A stretch of DNA of 64,000 nucleotides from Leptodactylus fallax. Taxonomy: Eukaryota; Chordata; Amphibia; Anura; Leptodactylidae. The notes under the pieces are model-generated. The model had not been told where the DNA came from. It saw nothing but the letters and a program-made list of their open reading frames with translations, and did no database searches. Positions 49,310 through 60,328 of this stretch are shown one piece after another. The number at the start of each line of letters is the position of its first letter. Position 1 is the first letter of the stretch. The stretch spans positions 1,843,001 through 1,907,000 of the forward strand of contig CAMRHE010000196.1 in NCBI GenBank assembly GCA_947044405.1, read 5' to 3'. The position numbers and the translations under genes are program-made.

Positions 49310-49516
49310 TCCCTGCTTTCTCTAAAGTGGCGGGAGTCTTCCCGCCTTCACTTTAAATACTCCCTCCCCCCAACCCCCCCTTTCCCTGTTCCCTCCCCTA
49401 CGCTTCCTCTAAATGGAAAACTTAACCCTTTCCTGTACCCTCAGCTTATGCTCCTGGCTAAACTCCTGTCATGCAGGCCTCCCCTTCCATCCTTCGTCCT
49501 CGGTCCGGCTTCACTT
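49297..49516 (-). repeat. Ngaro repeat A1 (5' end)
   Basis: From 'gcttcactcactccctgctt' to 'tcggtccggcttcacttg'. It is the 5' terminus of the element on the minus strand and partner of A2. The gag-like start lies just inside it. Confidence 0.88.
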
Positions 49517-49666
49517 GCCTTTAAATTACTTTAATTCGTGATCTGTACAGAGGGACATGCAAAGAGGGATGCAGATTGGGTAGTTACCTAGCAACCGCCC
49601 CTGAGTGCAGATGCAGGTCTATATGCTCCTGGTATTTTGGGACAGGGAACTGCTTATTCTAATTCC

Positions 49667-50314
49667 TTAAAGGGGTTATCCTGATTTGGCAAATAAATGT
49701 TATTGTATGTATAATGAAAAGTTATACAATTTCACAATATACCATATGTATTAATTCCTCATGGTTTTCTAGATCTCTGTCTTTCATTGTTTACTTCCAG
49801 TGGATAAAAATCAGTCCATGGTCATGTGATATACAGTCCATGGTCATGTGATGTACAGTCCATGGTCATGTGATGGACACACAGGTGCACAGCTCATTAT
49901 AAGACAGATGTCTGATTACTTTGCTGGGACTTATTATTATCCACTGGAAGCAGATGTGTAACTTGAAGTCCTTGGCCCTAATGCAACATTTGTAATGGGG
50001 CCCCACTCACCATGTGATATGTGTAATACTAGTGGCCTCCTATGTTTTTAAGGAGCATTTAAGCCCCCTCAGGCTCCAGGGCCCGGTAGTGGGAGCTGTC
50101 TCTGCACCCCCTATTGCTTTGCCCCTACTACTGAAGGTAAACAAAGAGTGACAGCAAGCAGAGATCTAGAAAACCATGTGGAATTGATACAGAAATTATA
50201 TTGGAAAATTGTACAACTTTTCATTATACTCAGCAATCATTTTTCTAAATTTGAACTTTTCACTGTACAAACAATAACATTTATTTGCTGAAACCAGACA
50301 ACTCCTTCAAGAAT
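49667..50314. mobile_element. MITE with internal 22-bp triplication and nested repeat fragment
   Basis: The left arm 'gcaaataaatgttattgtat' with 'gtataatgaaaagttataca' pairs with the right arm 'acaacttttcattatact' and 'caataacatttatttgctga'. At about 49813-49875 the unit CAGTCCATGGTCATGTGATG is repeated three times. About 49950-50135 ('gcagatgtgtaacttgaagt' to 'tttgcccctactactgaa') looks like a separate hAT-like insertion. A fragment of the same MITE is at 25650. Confidence 0.65.
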
Positions 50315-50484
50315 ACAACACCTTGTTTAAATGATAGAAAACCCTTTAAGATTTTTTACTGTAACTAAGGGGTTATATAACTGTTATAAGTCTATTCAGA
50401 AACTTGTATGCCAACACATGTCCCAAAGTAAATGGTTTTGTACATGATTATGTGTTCTAATTTTTTTTCTTTGTTTTCTTGTAG

Positions 50485-50728
50485 ATTTTTATTAGTAAAA
50501 AGTTATTACAAACTCTCTGTACAAAACTGGTACAAACTGCAGAGTGTACAGATCCTCCTCAACCATTCTGTGCAAGCAACATTCAATACCTCCAAGATAT
50601 TTGCTCCAATCAGCTATTCTTACCACTGTCAGCATGTCAGCAGCCTACAGAAATATGATGCATTGTTAGTCCCCAGCTCTGCGGAAAACAGCTCCCAACT
50701 GTGGGATGTCACTTTCCAGGATTTTCAG
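50485..50728 (+). CDS. ATP6AP1L: ATP6AP1L exon (core of membrane-proximal domain)
   Basis: The acceptor ttctttgttttcttgtag and donor CAG|gtaata enclose 244 nt in phase with both neighbours. The product reads FLLVKSYYKLSVQNWYKLQS, then VQILLNHSVQATFNTSKIFA, PISYSYHCQHVSSLQKYDAL and LWDVTFQDFQ. ATP6AP1 has the same order (HWFTMERLEV, YSFHCEYVSSL, WQMMLQDFQ). HCQHVSS holds the first cysteine of the conserved disulphide; its partner is in the last exon. Sequons NHS, NTS and NSS are present. Confidence 0.94.
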
Positions 50729-51118
50729 GTAATAAAAATGGTTTGGATGGCTGACATAAAAGGTTTACTTTAACAAGAGCATGAAAGTACACAGCAAATA
50801 ACAGGAGGAAGAAAATAAAGTGAAGCTTATAGTATTATGTACTTTCAACTTGTACATGGTGAAAGCCTGAGGCTTTCTAGATTAATGATGTCACAAATGT
50901 CAGGTGTTTCTGCCACACACACGACTTCCCAGCATTATACTACCTTGATACTGCAGTTGTATTCTTCAGGCAGTGACATGACCTGAGAGGATTGTCATCA
51001 GGAACATCTTACTTCTATAGCTTACACTGTCACATAATATCAGGCTGTGTCTGACAGTTACATCCACAGTTTACTACTGGAAATCGTGTTCCTCTTTGGT
51101 TCCTCATAAGTGATTTAT

Positions 51119-51143
51119 TCTATCTATCTATCTATCTATCTAT
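51119..51143. repeat. (TCTA)n microsatellite
   Basis: Six tetranucleotide units. Confidence 0.95.
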
Positions 51144-51375
51144 GCAGCACCACTTATGATCACTGGTGATCCCAACAACTTATCTTTGGAGTACCCTTCT
51201 AATAAAACTGTATCCTAAGTGGGCAACCTCTGCTTTTTTTTGTAGCCCCAGCAACTAGAAACTTAAATTTATAGCTGATATTTTTTTGGACCAGTGGAAC
51301 ACATTTCCACTGACAGTAGAGGAAACCAGATGACCAAGAGGGATTACAAAACCAGTCACTTTTATTCCAATAAAT

Positions 51376-51790
51376 TAAAGAGGACTTTTGACTACCTTTA
51401 CCGGCTTGACTCTTTACATCCTTCGATAGATGCCACTCCACTGATTCTGTCACAGTTGTAATTTTTCCTCTAGCCCCTACCATTTCTGAGCAATCAGTGC
51501 TGTTAGTTTTAGCACCTAGTATAATAATTAGGCTCTCTACTGTCAGGTGGGCAGTCCTGGACTGGATCAGACAGACTAGGACTTCCCAACTGACAATAGA
51601 GTGCATAATTAGCATATTGTTGCTAAAATTAACAGCACTGATTGCCCAGAATGGTAGGGGCTAGAGTAAAAATTACAACTGTGCCAGAATCTGTGATTGC
51701 TCTGAAATGGTAGCAGCAACTTTACCAGAATCAGAAGAGTGGACCTATTAGAGGATAAAAAAAGTGGAGGTGGTGAAAGGTCTTCTTTAG
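51376..51790. repeat. Foldback MITE just upstream of last ATP6AP1L exon
   Basis: The left arm 'ttaaagaggacttttgacta' with 'tctagcccctaccatttctg' and 'caatcagtgctgttagtttt' pairs with the right arm 'aaaattaacagcactgattg', 'gaatggtaggggctagagta' and 'gaaaggtcttctttaggtca'. It is about 415 bp and ends about 90 bp before the splice acceptor of the terminal exon. Confidence 0.7.
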
Positions 51791-51883
51791 GTCATCTTTA
51801 AAAGCAATTACAATCACCAAACAATCTATATGTACAGCTGGTCTTTAATGCTTGTGATTTCAGTGTTTTTAATTGTTTTTCAG

Positions 51884-52210
51884 ATACAGGGATTTAACAT
51901 TGAAGATGGAGAATTTGCTTATGCCAAGGACTGCACTACCTATTTTTCACCTGCAATTCTTATGGGTCTAGTTATGTCGCTTATCCTTCTTCTAGTCTTG
52001 GCCTACGCACTCCACATGCTGATACATTTGAAATCTATGGACAGACACTATCAGAGGAAATGCTCTGCCACCTATTTTCCAAAAATGAAAGACAATTACC
52101 TGGAAGATGAGAGGGAGCCCCTCAGAGGCAATGGACAGGAATTCTATGAACTAAGACAGCCGGAGTATTGTAGACTAAGCATTCAGCAGTGTGCATCTGT
52201 TTCCCATTAG
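51884..52210 (+). CDS. ATP6AP1L: ATP6AP1L terminal exon (transmembrane segment and cytoplasmic tail)
   Basis: The acceptor aattgtttttcag starts a phase-0 exon reading IQGFNIEDGEFAYAKDCTTY, FSPAILMGLVMSLILLLVLA, YALHMLIHLKSMDRHYQRK and on to stop TAG (52208-52210). It matches ATP6AP1 [34 protein letters not shown]. The transmembrane helix is about residues 25-46 of the exon. The tail after SMDR is about 56 residues, far longer than in ATP6AP1, with an acidic patch (LEDERE) and YCRL, a YxxPhi sorting-type motif. Function is by homology: V-ATPase assembly or sorting in endomembranes. Confidence 0.95.
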   Translation: MQGFNIEDGEFAYAKDCTTYFSPAILMGLVMSLILLLVLAYALHMLIHLKSMDRHYQRKCSATYFPKMKDNYLEDEREPLRGNGQEFYELRQPEYCRLSIQQCASVSH

Positions 52211-52495
52211 CTTTATAATTGACCATTGTTCCCCTTTGTGTATTTCTGTTATTCTGATTTCACATTAAACACAGTTTCCAAGAAATGACTCCCCAGATAA
52301 AGACGTTATAAAATAAACTCTTGAGCAACACAGTAACTCTGGAGACCAAAGACCCTGAAAGACTCTTGTGAAACTACAGAGCATTTGTCCCAGAAACGTT
52401 TATTGTCTGCCGTGTATTGTTGATGTGTTAGATTGTGAATCCAGAGCAGTGAAGGTAATCATGGCTGCCACGGTCCTGCCGCTGAATAAAAGCCT
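52211..52495 (+). other. ATP6AP1L 3' UTR with polyadenylation signals
   Basis: Two AATAAA hexamers follow the stop codon, at 52312-52317 and 52485-52490. Either could define the transcript end. No further exon is needed. Confidence 0.6.
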
Positions 52496-53244
52496 GCTTG
52501 ATGGTTTTGTTCTGTTAGCTGGTTCTTCCTCTAAACAATTCTACACACAGCAGCTGATACCAGACACTTTATTGTATGGATGATCTTAAGTAGGGTTCAC
52601 ACTGTGTTTACTACCTACATTTAGCAGGTACAGTGGCATAACTAAAGTCTTGTGGACTCCTGGAAAACCCGGTGCCCCTTACCCTCTCCCAACAGCGTAT
52701 TCCTGATAGCAACAGTTATAGAAACTGCAGCGGTATCTCAGCTACTATACTATAGTACCTACAACTGCAGTTATCAAGAATACGGTAAGTGAGAAGCACA
52801 GCACCCGGCATGTAAACAATACTGGGAGCTGTGTGCTCCAGGAAATAGCTGATCTGCAGGGGTCCTAACAGTCTAAGAGATCAGTGGGGGTCCAACCCCC
52901 AGGACCCCTACTGATCAGCTGTTTGAAGGGCTTTTGTCAGTGCCCTTACCCCTTTGCTATTTACATCCCACAGTATCTGTTTTATAGTGACCATGCAATG
53001 TCATTACAGCCTGTAATAACGTCACACGTGTGATGATGAGGTGTAATGTAGGTAGGGAAATGTCCCCACACAGTACAATATGGTCTCCAGAACTCCTCCC
53101 ACAGAGTAATGCTCCACAGTGGCCTCACAAACTATAATATGCTCCCCAGAGTGACCCCTTACAATATAATGCTCCACAGTGGCCCCACACAGTATAATAT
53201 GTTCCCCAGAGCCCCCCCCCTCAGCAGCCCTATACAGCATCATA

Positions 53245-54785
53245 CAGTGACGAGCAAAAGTGTAACAATGTTTTGAACTTGTGACTTTCAGGCTCCATCT
53301 CACCATCCACTACAGCTTCAAACCTGAGCCTACCATCATTTTATAGACAATCATCTTGCTTATCTCATACATGAATTTAACTTGCAACTATTTAGCATAT
53401 GATTAGTTATGCAGATTTTTGTCATGTAACTGCATTGTTACTGTTTTGCTCCTGATAGTGGAAAAACCTTTTTCTTCTTGTATACTACAAATTACAACCT
53501 GTCCTCACATTCCCTAATAGTGTGTTATTAGGTTGATTCCCAAGTGAAAAGTCACTTGTTCAATTGAGGAGGAGCCATGAAGATTTCCCAAGAAAAGAGA
53601 AACAGCATCATCCAGATCATCGATAACGGCCTCTTGGCCAAGAAAATTGCCAAACTGCATCATGTGAGTGCTATGACAATTTGATGAAAACAAAATTAAG
53701 TTCTTACATCCATTCAAAAGCCAAAAGGTGGACGTCCAGGCATTGGAGTCAACAAGTCGGAACATCACAAGGTCTATCAGTTCTGGCACGACAAACACGG
53801 TAGTGGAGGTGGCTCGTAATAGTGAGATCAAAGACGTCCATGCAAGCACCATGTGACATGCGTTACACAAGTCTGGAATGGTCGCCCGAAAAAAAAGGTG
53901 AAGAAGCCTCGACAACAATATCGTCATAAGAAGCGTTGGCTCTAGTTTGCAAAAAAGTACGAAAAGTGTACAGTAGAAGATAGGAGACAGGTGATTTGGA
54001 GTGATGAGACAAAAGTCAATATACTGGGCTCTGATGGCTGCAAACAAAAGAAACAAGGGAAAAGGGGGCTAATGGATCAAGAAATTGAAGGAACTGTCAA
54101 GTTTGGTGGAGGAAGCCTGATGATATGGCGTTGGATACTTGACAGGATACAGGATCGGTGGTGGTCTTAATGCTAAGCTATATGTGAGTATCCTACAAGA
54201 CAAGTTACTTTATACACTCGAGTACTATGGGTATGCAAAGGACAACTTAAGTGTTCCAGCTGGACAACAACCCAAAACATACATCGAGATTAGCAAAGAA
54301 ATGGTACAATAACAATGAAGTAGAGGTGCTGGATTAGTCCCCACAGTCCCCAGACCTCAACCCAATTGAACACTTGTGGGTAGAGTTGAAGAAAAAGCTG
54401 TATTCGTACCCAAGTGAGTCGACTAGTATGCACCAACATTGGGAACATGTAGAAGAGACCTGGGATCAGATAATGGTCGAGACATGCTTGAATCTGATCG
54501 AGAGCATGCCCAGAAGGATTCAGGCAGTGTTGAAAGCCAAAGGTGGAAAATAATAAAAATTAAAATTTAGATTTTTAGGAGCAAAACAGTAACAATGAAG
54601 TTACCTGACAAGAATCTGCATAACTAATCATATGCTAAATAGTTGCAAGTCAAATTTATGTATGAGATAGCCAAGAGGATTGTCCATAAAATGATGGTAG
54701 TCTCATATTGGAAGCTGTAGTGGATGGTGAGATATGGAACCTGAAAGTCAAAAGATCAAAACATTGTTACCCTTATGCTCCACAG
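53245..54785 (+). mobile_element. Tc1/mariner element F, degenerate
   Basis: The left end CAGTGACGAGCAAAAGTGTA follows TA. The inverted repeats are about 220 bp ('ccatctcaccatccactaca' against 'ctgtagtggatggtgagata'; 'atagttgcaagtcaaattta' pairs with 'gaatttaacttgcaactatt'). The right tip is decayed and merges into the tandem array of the host hAT-like element. Confidence 0.85.
53577..54553 (+). pseudogene. Tc1-F transposase, many lesions
   Basis: Starts MKISQEKRNSIIQIIDNGLL and soon meets a stop. The first Asp is in [16 protein letters not shown], the second in DNNPKHTSRLAKKW and the Glu in [17 protein letters not shown]. Several frameshifts and stops lie between these blocks. It ends ...VLKAKGGK. 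It is the most decayed of the identifiable full-length Tc1 copies here. Confidence 0.85.
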
Positions 54786-55009
54786 GGGCCCCGTACAGTA
54801 TTATATGCTCCCCACAGTGGCCCTACACAGTATAATGCTCCACACAGTATGATCCCAAGAATCACCTCCCCCAGTATAATATGTTCTGGAAGCCTCAAGC
54901 CTCTTCAGGCGAACATCATGGCCATCTGCATCTGAGCATGGGTCGCCTACCCCTCCAGGCCTGGTTGCGGTTGCATCCCCTGAGACTGCGATTGTTACGC
55001 CACTGGTTA

Positions 55010-57900
55010 GACAGAGACTAAAAATGTTTTCTTTCAACCTTTGCCTGTGGCTGGAGTAGCATAGTAGATTAAACTACTTCTGTAGGTGAGATTCTGTAAA
55101 AAAAATATATATATTATTGAAACAGATACTGTACCATGTTAACCTAGGGGTGAGGAAAGACACCATATAGCATCTGTCACAGGCATTCATTGAAAAAATA
55201 CATATGAGTTTTCCTGGAGATTTTCCCTACTTGAGACCATTAATGCAATGTGAACAAAGCTGTGGCAGCCTGGTATACTACTCTACAGTACAAACAATGA
55301 ATTTCAATATCACAGTTGTACCAGTATACAAGTAGTGAGACTCCATTGAGGCCACATACAGCATTTGATACTTGAAATAATGAAATATAACTAACCAGAA
55401 AATGGTGAAAAAGAGCAAATGGAAGACACTATAAGTTACATACAATCCTTTAATGTGGTTGGTTTTCTCATAGTTCTGCCAGCTCAACTAGCGTAGAAAG
55501 TTTCTGATTCTGACAATATGTTTTCTGAGATTAAATCGTAAGTAAACTTTTATTTTTTCATAAATAAATAGTGCAGGTGAATGGAACAAACTTTGTAGTA
55601 TACGTTACTGAAGAAAAGTGCCTGTGTCTTTCAGTATTTCTCCTGACTTAACTTCTCATCTGATTCATTCTGTCCGTACTCCATAAGCAAGCAGTTTCAT
55701 TGTACAGTGGGCTGTATGGAGATGGGAGGGGGGATAAGGAGAATTAGAATGTCAGAGATATGAGGCTGTCTACAGCATTAAATGAGTCATTTCTAGATAG
55801 TAAAAAAAAAAAAGAATTGTCTCTCTATAGTGCAGATGTCCTTCTGTTTGAGGAGCTCTGCTTTTCCTCATCCTCCGTTCTCCATAGAGTTCTGTTGTAG
55901 ATTTGATCAGTGGCAGAAGGAGGCAAATTAGTGAACAGGCACTTTTCTTATATAAAGTATATTACAAAATTTGGTATCTTTACCTAACTATGGATTTATG
56001 AAAAAAAATAAAAGTTTAGTTATTCTTTAACCATTTCTAGCCAAAATCCTCACTCTGATCCTAAGCTGTCCTTTGCTTTGTTGCTTATACTAGCTGTCTC
56101 ATTCCTATGGCCTTTTTTTTTTTTCTTAGCACATACATATGTGTCATCTCTTACTTGTCCTCTTGGTTGAGCATATTCAGATATGTGAATCACAAGTTAA
56201 GCTTCTTGTCTAAATGGTTTCATGACGTTCATGATAAGTTATGACCAAGTGATATGCTAACGATCTTATTTGTGTCTATGTGTGATCACCTAGTCGGAGG
56301 AAGGTTAGGTGTGAATTGCAGCCTTTAAAGGTTATTGTTATTATGTTGTGATATTGTGTTGAATTCAAGAAAAATTGGGATCATAACCCATGGACACATC
56401 TTGAAATGCAGAAAAAAAAGCATATGCTTCAGGTAACTGCAAGGAACATGAACTGAAAGTTAAGTGGGTTGTCCAAATTTTCATGAAATTGAATAGGAGT
56501 GTAAGGGAATTGCCAGTTGAGCAATTCCCCAGTGCTGCTACAGAACCCTGGGGGGAGGGCACAACAAGACAGTGAGCCCTAAGCTGAACCCCCCCCCCCA
56601 CTGTCCCTGGCTAACTTGCCTGATCTGTCCTAGGCGACAGCCAGCAACTGGTCGACAGTCCCTTCTTAATATAAGTGGCAACACCGCACGCAGACAGGAC
56701 GAACAACGAAAAGGGAGGTCAGCTAGCCAAGTGGTCAGTAACAGACGAGCAATGCAGTACAGAATCAAAATCCAAGAGAACAGTCAAAGTCAAAACCAGA
56801 GGTGAGGAATAGGAATGCAAGTAACAAAACAGCAAGGAGTAATAGCCAGTACGCAAAAGCAATAGCAAGCGCCAATGTGAATGTGAGCAAAGAATAAATA
56901 GGAAGGAAGATCCCACCCCAGACTTGATAGGACGATAGGCTGTCAATCACACAGGCAAGGCTGAGGTTAAATATTTGAGGAGCAGAGAGAAACAAAGGAG
57001 CAGGAGACGGGTGTGGTAGAAATTCAATTATAGACAAGAGGTACTAGGACAGTGTTCAGACTGAGCAACAAGAACCCTACACAAGGAATCAAACTGAACA
57101 CGCCTCCTTCGCCTCAGCATGTGAGCAGAGGGTGGCACAGACACTCGAACAGGCAGAGACGTTACAAGGAGGCTCTAAGTTGCTTAAAATAAGCTTGTCC
57201 TTATTGGCAATTGCTTAAATCACGTGCAAAAAGATCAGGACCTTTAGCTATCTCTATTTACATATACTGTCTGACTGGTCATTGTATATAATACCATTTG
57301 TAACACTGGGTAGCTATGCACTTTGTATACCAGTGGTCATTGTAGAAATACTCTGTCAGACATTAGAGCAGTGGTGGTCATATATTAGATCATGTTCTTC
57401 CAGTTGACCTCACAGTGGGATCCATAAGATTTCAATGTTAGGCTTCAAGACTGTTATCTTGATAGATTTAACACAGATGTGTATGACAAGACAGAGCAAC
57501 AACTCACAAATTGCGAACAACTTCTATGCCATATTTACTTACCCTGACTGTCAGACTAAACAGTCATAAATCCCATACTGAAGAAAGCCTGAAACAATTC
57601 TGGACAGTGGAGATAATGGAACTTAGAAATGTATATTGTATGAGATCACTGTACACCCCAAGATGGGCAAAAACGAAACACCTTTACCACACAATATCAA
57701 GTGATCAATCTCACTAATAGTTTCTTCCACATCAAGATACACTTTCTACTCCATCCTATGGATGATTTCTCAAAAAAATAGTATTAGTTGTACATACTGG
57801 ATAGAGAAATGGGAACCTTTTCTAATTTCATTGTCCCTGGTGACTTGAATCATATAATAGGTAATATGGTATAATGGACATTGATTGGGTACAGAGGTTA
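55010..57900. other. Intergenic, no gene recognised
   Basis: Downstream of ATP6AP1L. About 56500-57180 is a higher-GC block ('cagtgctgctacagaaccct' to 'caggcagagacgttacaagg') resembling an unclassified anuran repeat. 57420-57730 has a few broken peptide-like stretches that I could not assign. Confidence 0.4.
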
Positions 57901-57903
57901 TTA

Positions 57904-58312
57904 CTAGAGGTGAGCGAATCGATTCTGCAGAAGTGGAATTCGATCCGAATTTCAGGAAATCTTTGATTCACCATAATTCCGGATTTCCTGATGCTTCGTG
58001 GTAACGAATATTTAGTAAGGACCTTTACGACATCAGACGGTCACAAGCTGTTCTCTGGTGATGTGATTGGGTAGGCGTGTCTTTGCTTGTTAGCAGATCC
58101 TTCACCATGAATCAAAGTTGTCCTTGCTGGAGAGAGAAAGAGACATGACCGTGGCATCCAAGAGCTTCCGCAGTTTTGCCGCCCACCCCGGCTCTCTGAA
58201 GACCGAAAATAGCTGTTTATTCGCCACGAAGTAATTCAGATCAAAGCAAATTTTTTTGGAACTTCGAATCGAACTGCAGAATCGAACTTTTGAGAAATTC
58301 GCTCATCTCTAG
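57904..58312. mobile_element. Harbinger-like MITE with TTA target duplication
   Basis: The left tip CTAGAGGTGAGCGAATC is the inverse of the right tip 'aattcgctcatctctag'. TTA flanks both sides (57901-57903 and 58313-58315). The TSD size fits PIF/Harbinger; no transposase is encoded in the 409 bp. The interior contains 'aattccggatttcctgatgc' and 'cgaactgcagaatcgaactt'. Confidence 0.75.
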
Positions 58313-58324
58313 TTATTAGTTATA

Positions 58325-59960
<1,636 letters not shown>

Positions 59961-59962
59961 TA

Positions 59963-60328
59963 TTTCCAATTGGCATCACTGGTTGAAAGCAATCTGTCAC
60001 TAAGATACACTCTGTTTCAACTTGCAGCATTGAACCGGTGCACCCACTAAGCAGCCCCTTGAACTCCTGTTTGGGTAACTGTTAAGAAGCTCTATGGTAA
60101 TCGATTGTCCTCCTTTGGTAATTGGTTGAGCAAAACCACATGGTCACATCCAAAACACCTGTCATATAAAAAGTTCAGGTTGACAATGTGAATGGCTGGA
60201 CCAGTCACCTGTTTGTCTTTTAGATGCCCTAATATATGTGTTATGGGCACAGTTCGCAAATGCAGTGATGGCAGGCACTTTTTTTTTTTCAAATAGGCAT
60301 TACTTAAATAGATCCAATATGTCATTGT
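59963..60328. other. No gene seen
   Basis: Short AT-rich gap between two transposons. Confidence 0.4.

Larger units (their letters stand above)
44324..49516 (-). mobile_element. Ngaro-type tyrosine-recombinase retrotransposon, full length
   Basis: This is a 5.2-kb retroelement on the minus strand. Read 5' to 3' it has A1 (49516-49297), gag-like region, RT/RNase H, tyrosine recombinase, SGNH hydrolase, then B1 (45524-45068), A2 (45067-44850) and B2 (44778-44324). A1 with B1-A2-B2 is the split direct repeat of the Ngaro group, which uses a tyrosine recombinase instead of an integrase and leaves no target duplication; none was seen. What could look like two tandem copies is this one layout. B1 and B2 differ at only about two bases. 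It lies in an ATP6AP1L intron, antisense to the gene. Confidence 0.88.
52631..55005. mobile_element. hAT-like non-autonomous element, copy 1, split by a Tc1
   Basis: The tips CAGTGGCATAACTAAAGTCT and TTGTTACGCCACTG are inverted. The body matches the 60329-61888 element in inverse ('aaacaatactgggagctgtg', 'ctgatctgcaggggtcctaa', 'attacagcctgtaataacgt'). A short 31-bp tandem array (about 53065-53215 and 54777-54890; unit includes 'aatgctccacagtggcccca') lies in the middle. A Tc1 at 53245 interrupts that array. No 8-bp target duplication was found, so the limits are less certain. Confidence 0.75.

Noticed and set aside
47079..49534. Long + strand open frames over the Ngaro (for example 48807-49325)
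   Set aside because: They lie antisense to the gag and pol regions, are proline and arginine rich from high GC, and have no domain motifs.
53514..54056. 180-codon minus-strand open frame
   Set aside because: It is antisense to the decayed Tc1-F transposase, whose DNNPKHT and NPIEHLW motifs are on the + strand.
57480..57730. Possible retroelement gag/pol fragment
   Set aside because: The peptide-like stretches are short, interrupted by stops in all frames, and match no motif I can name.
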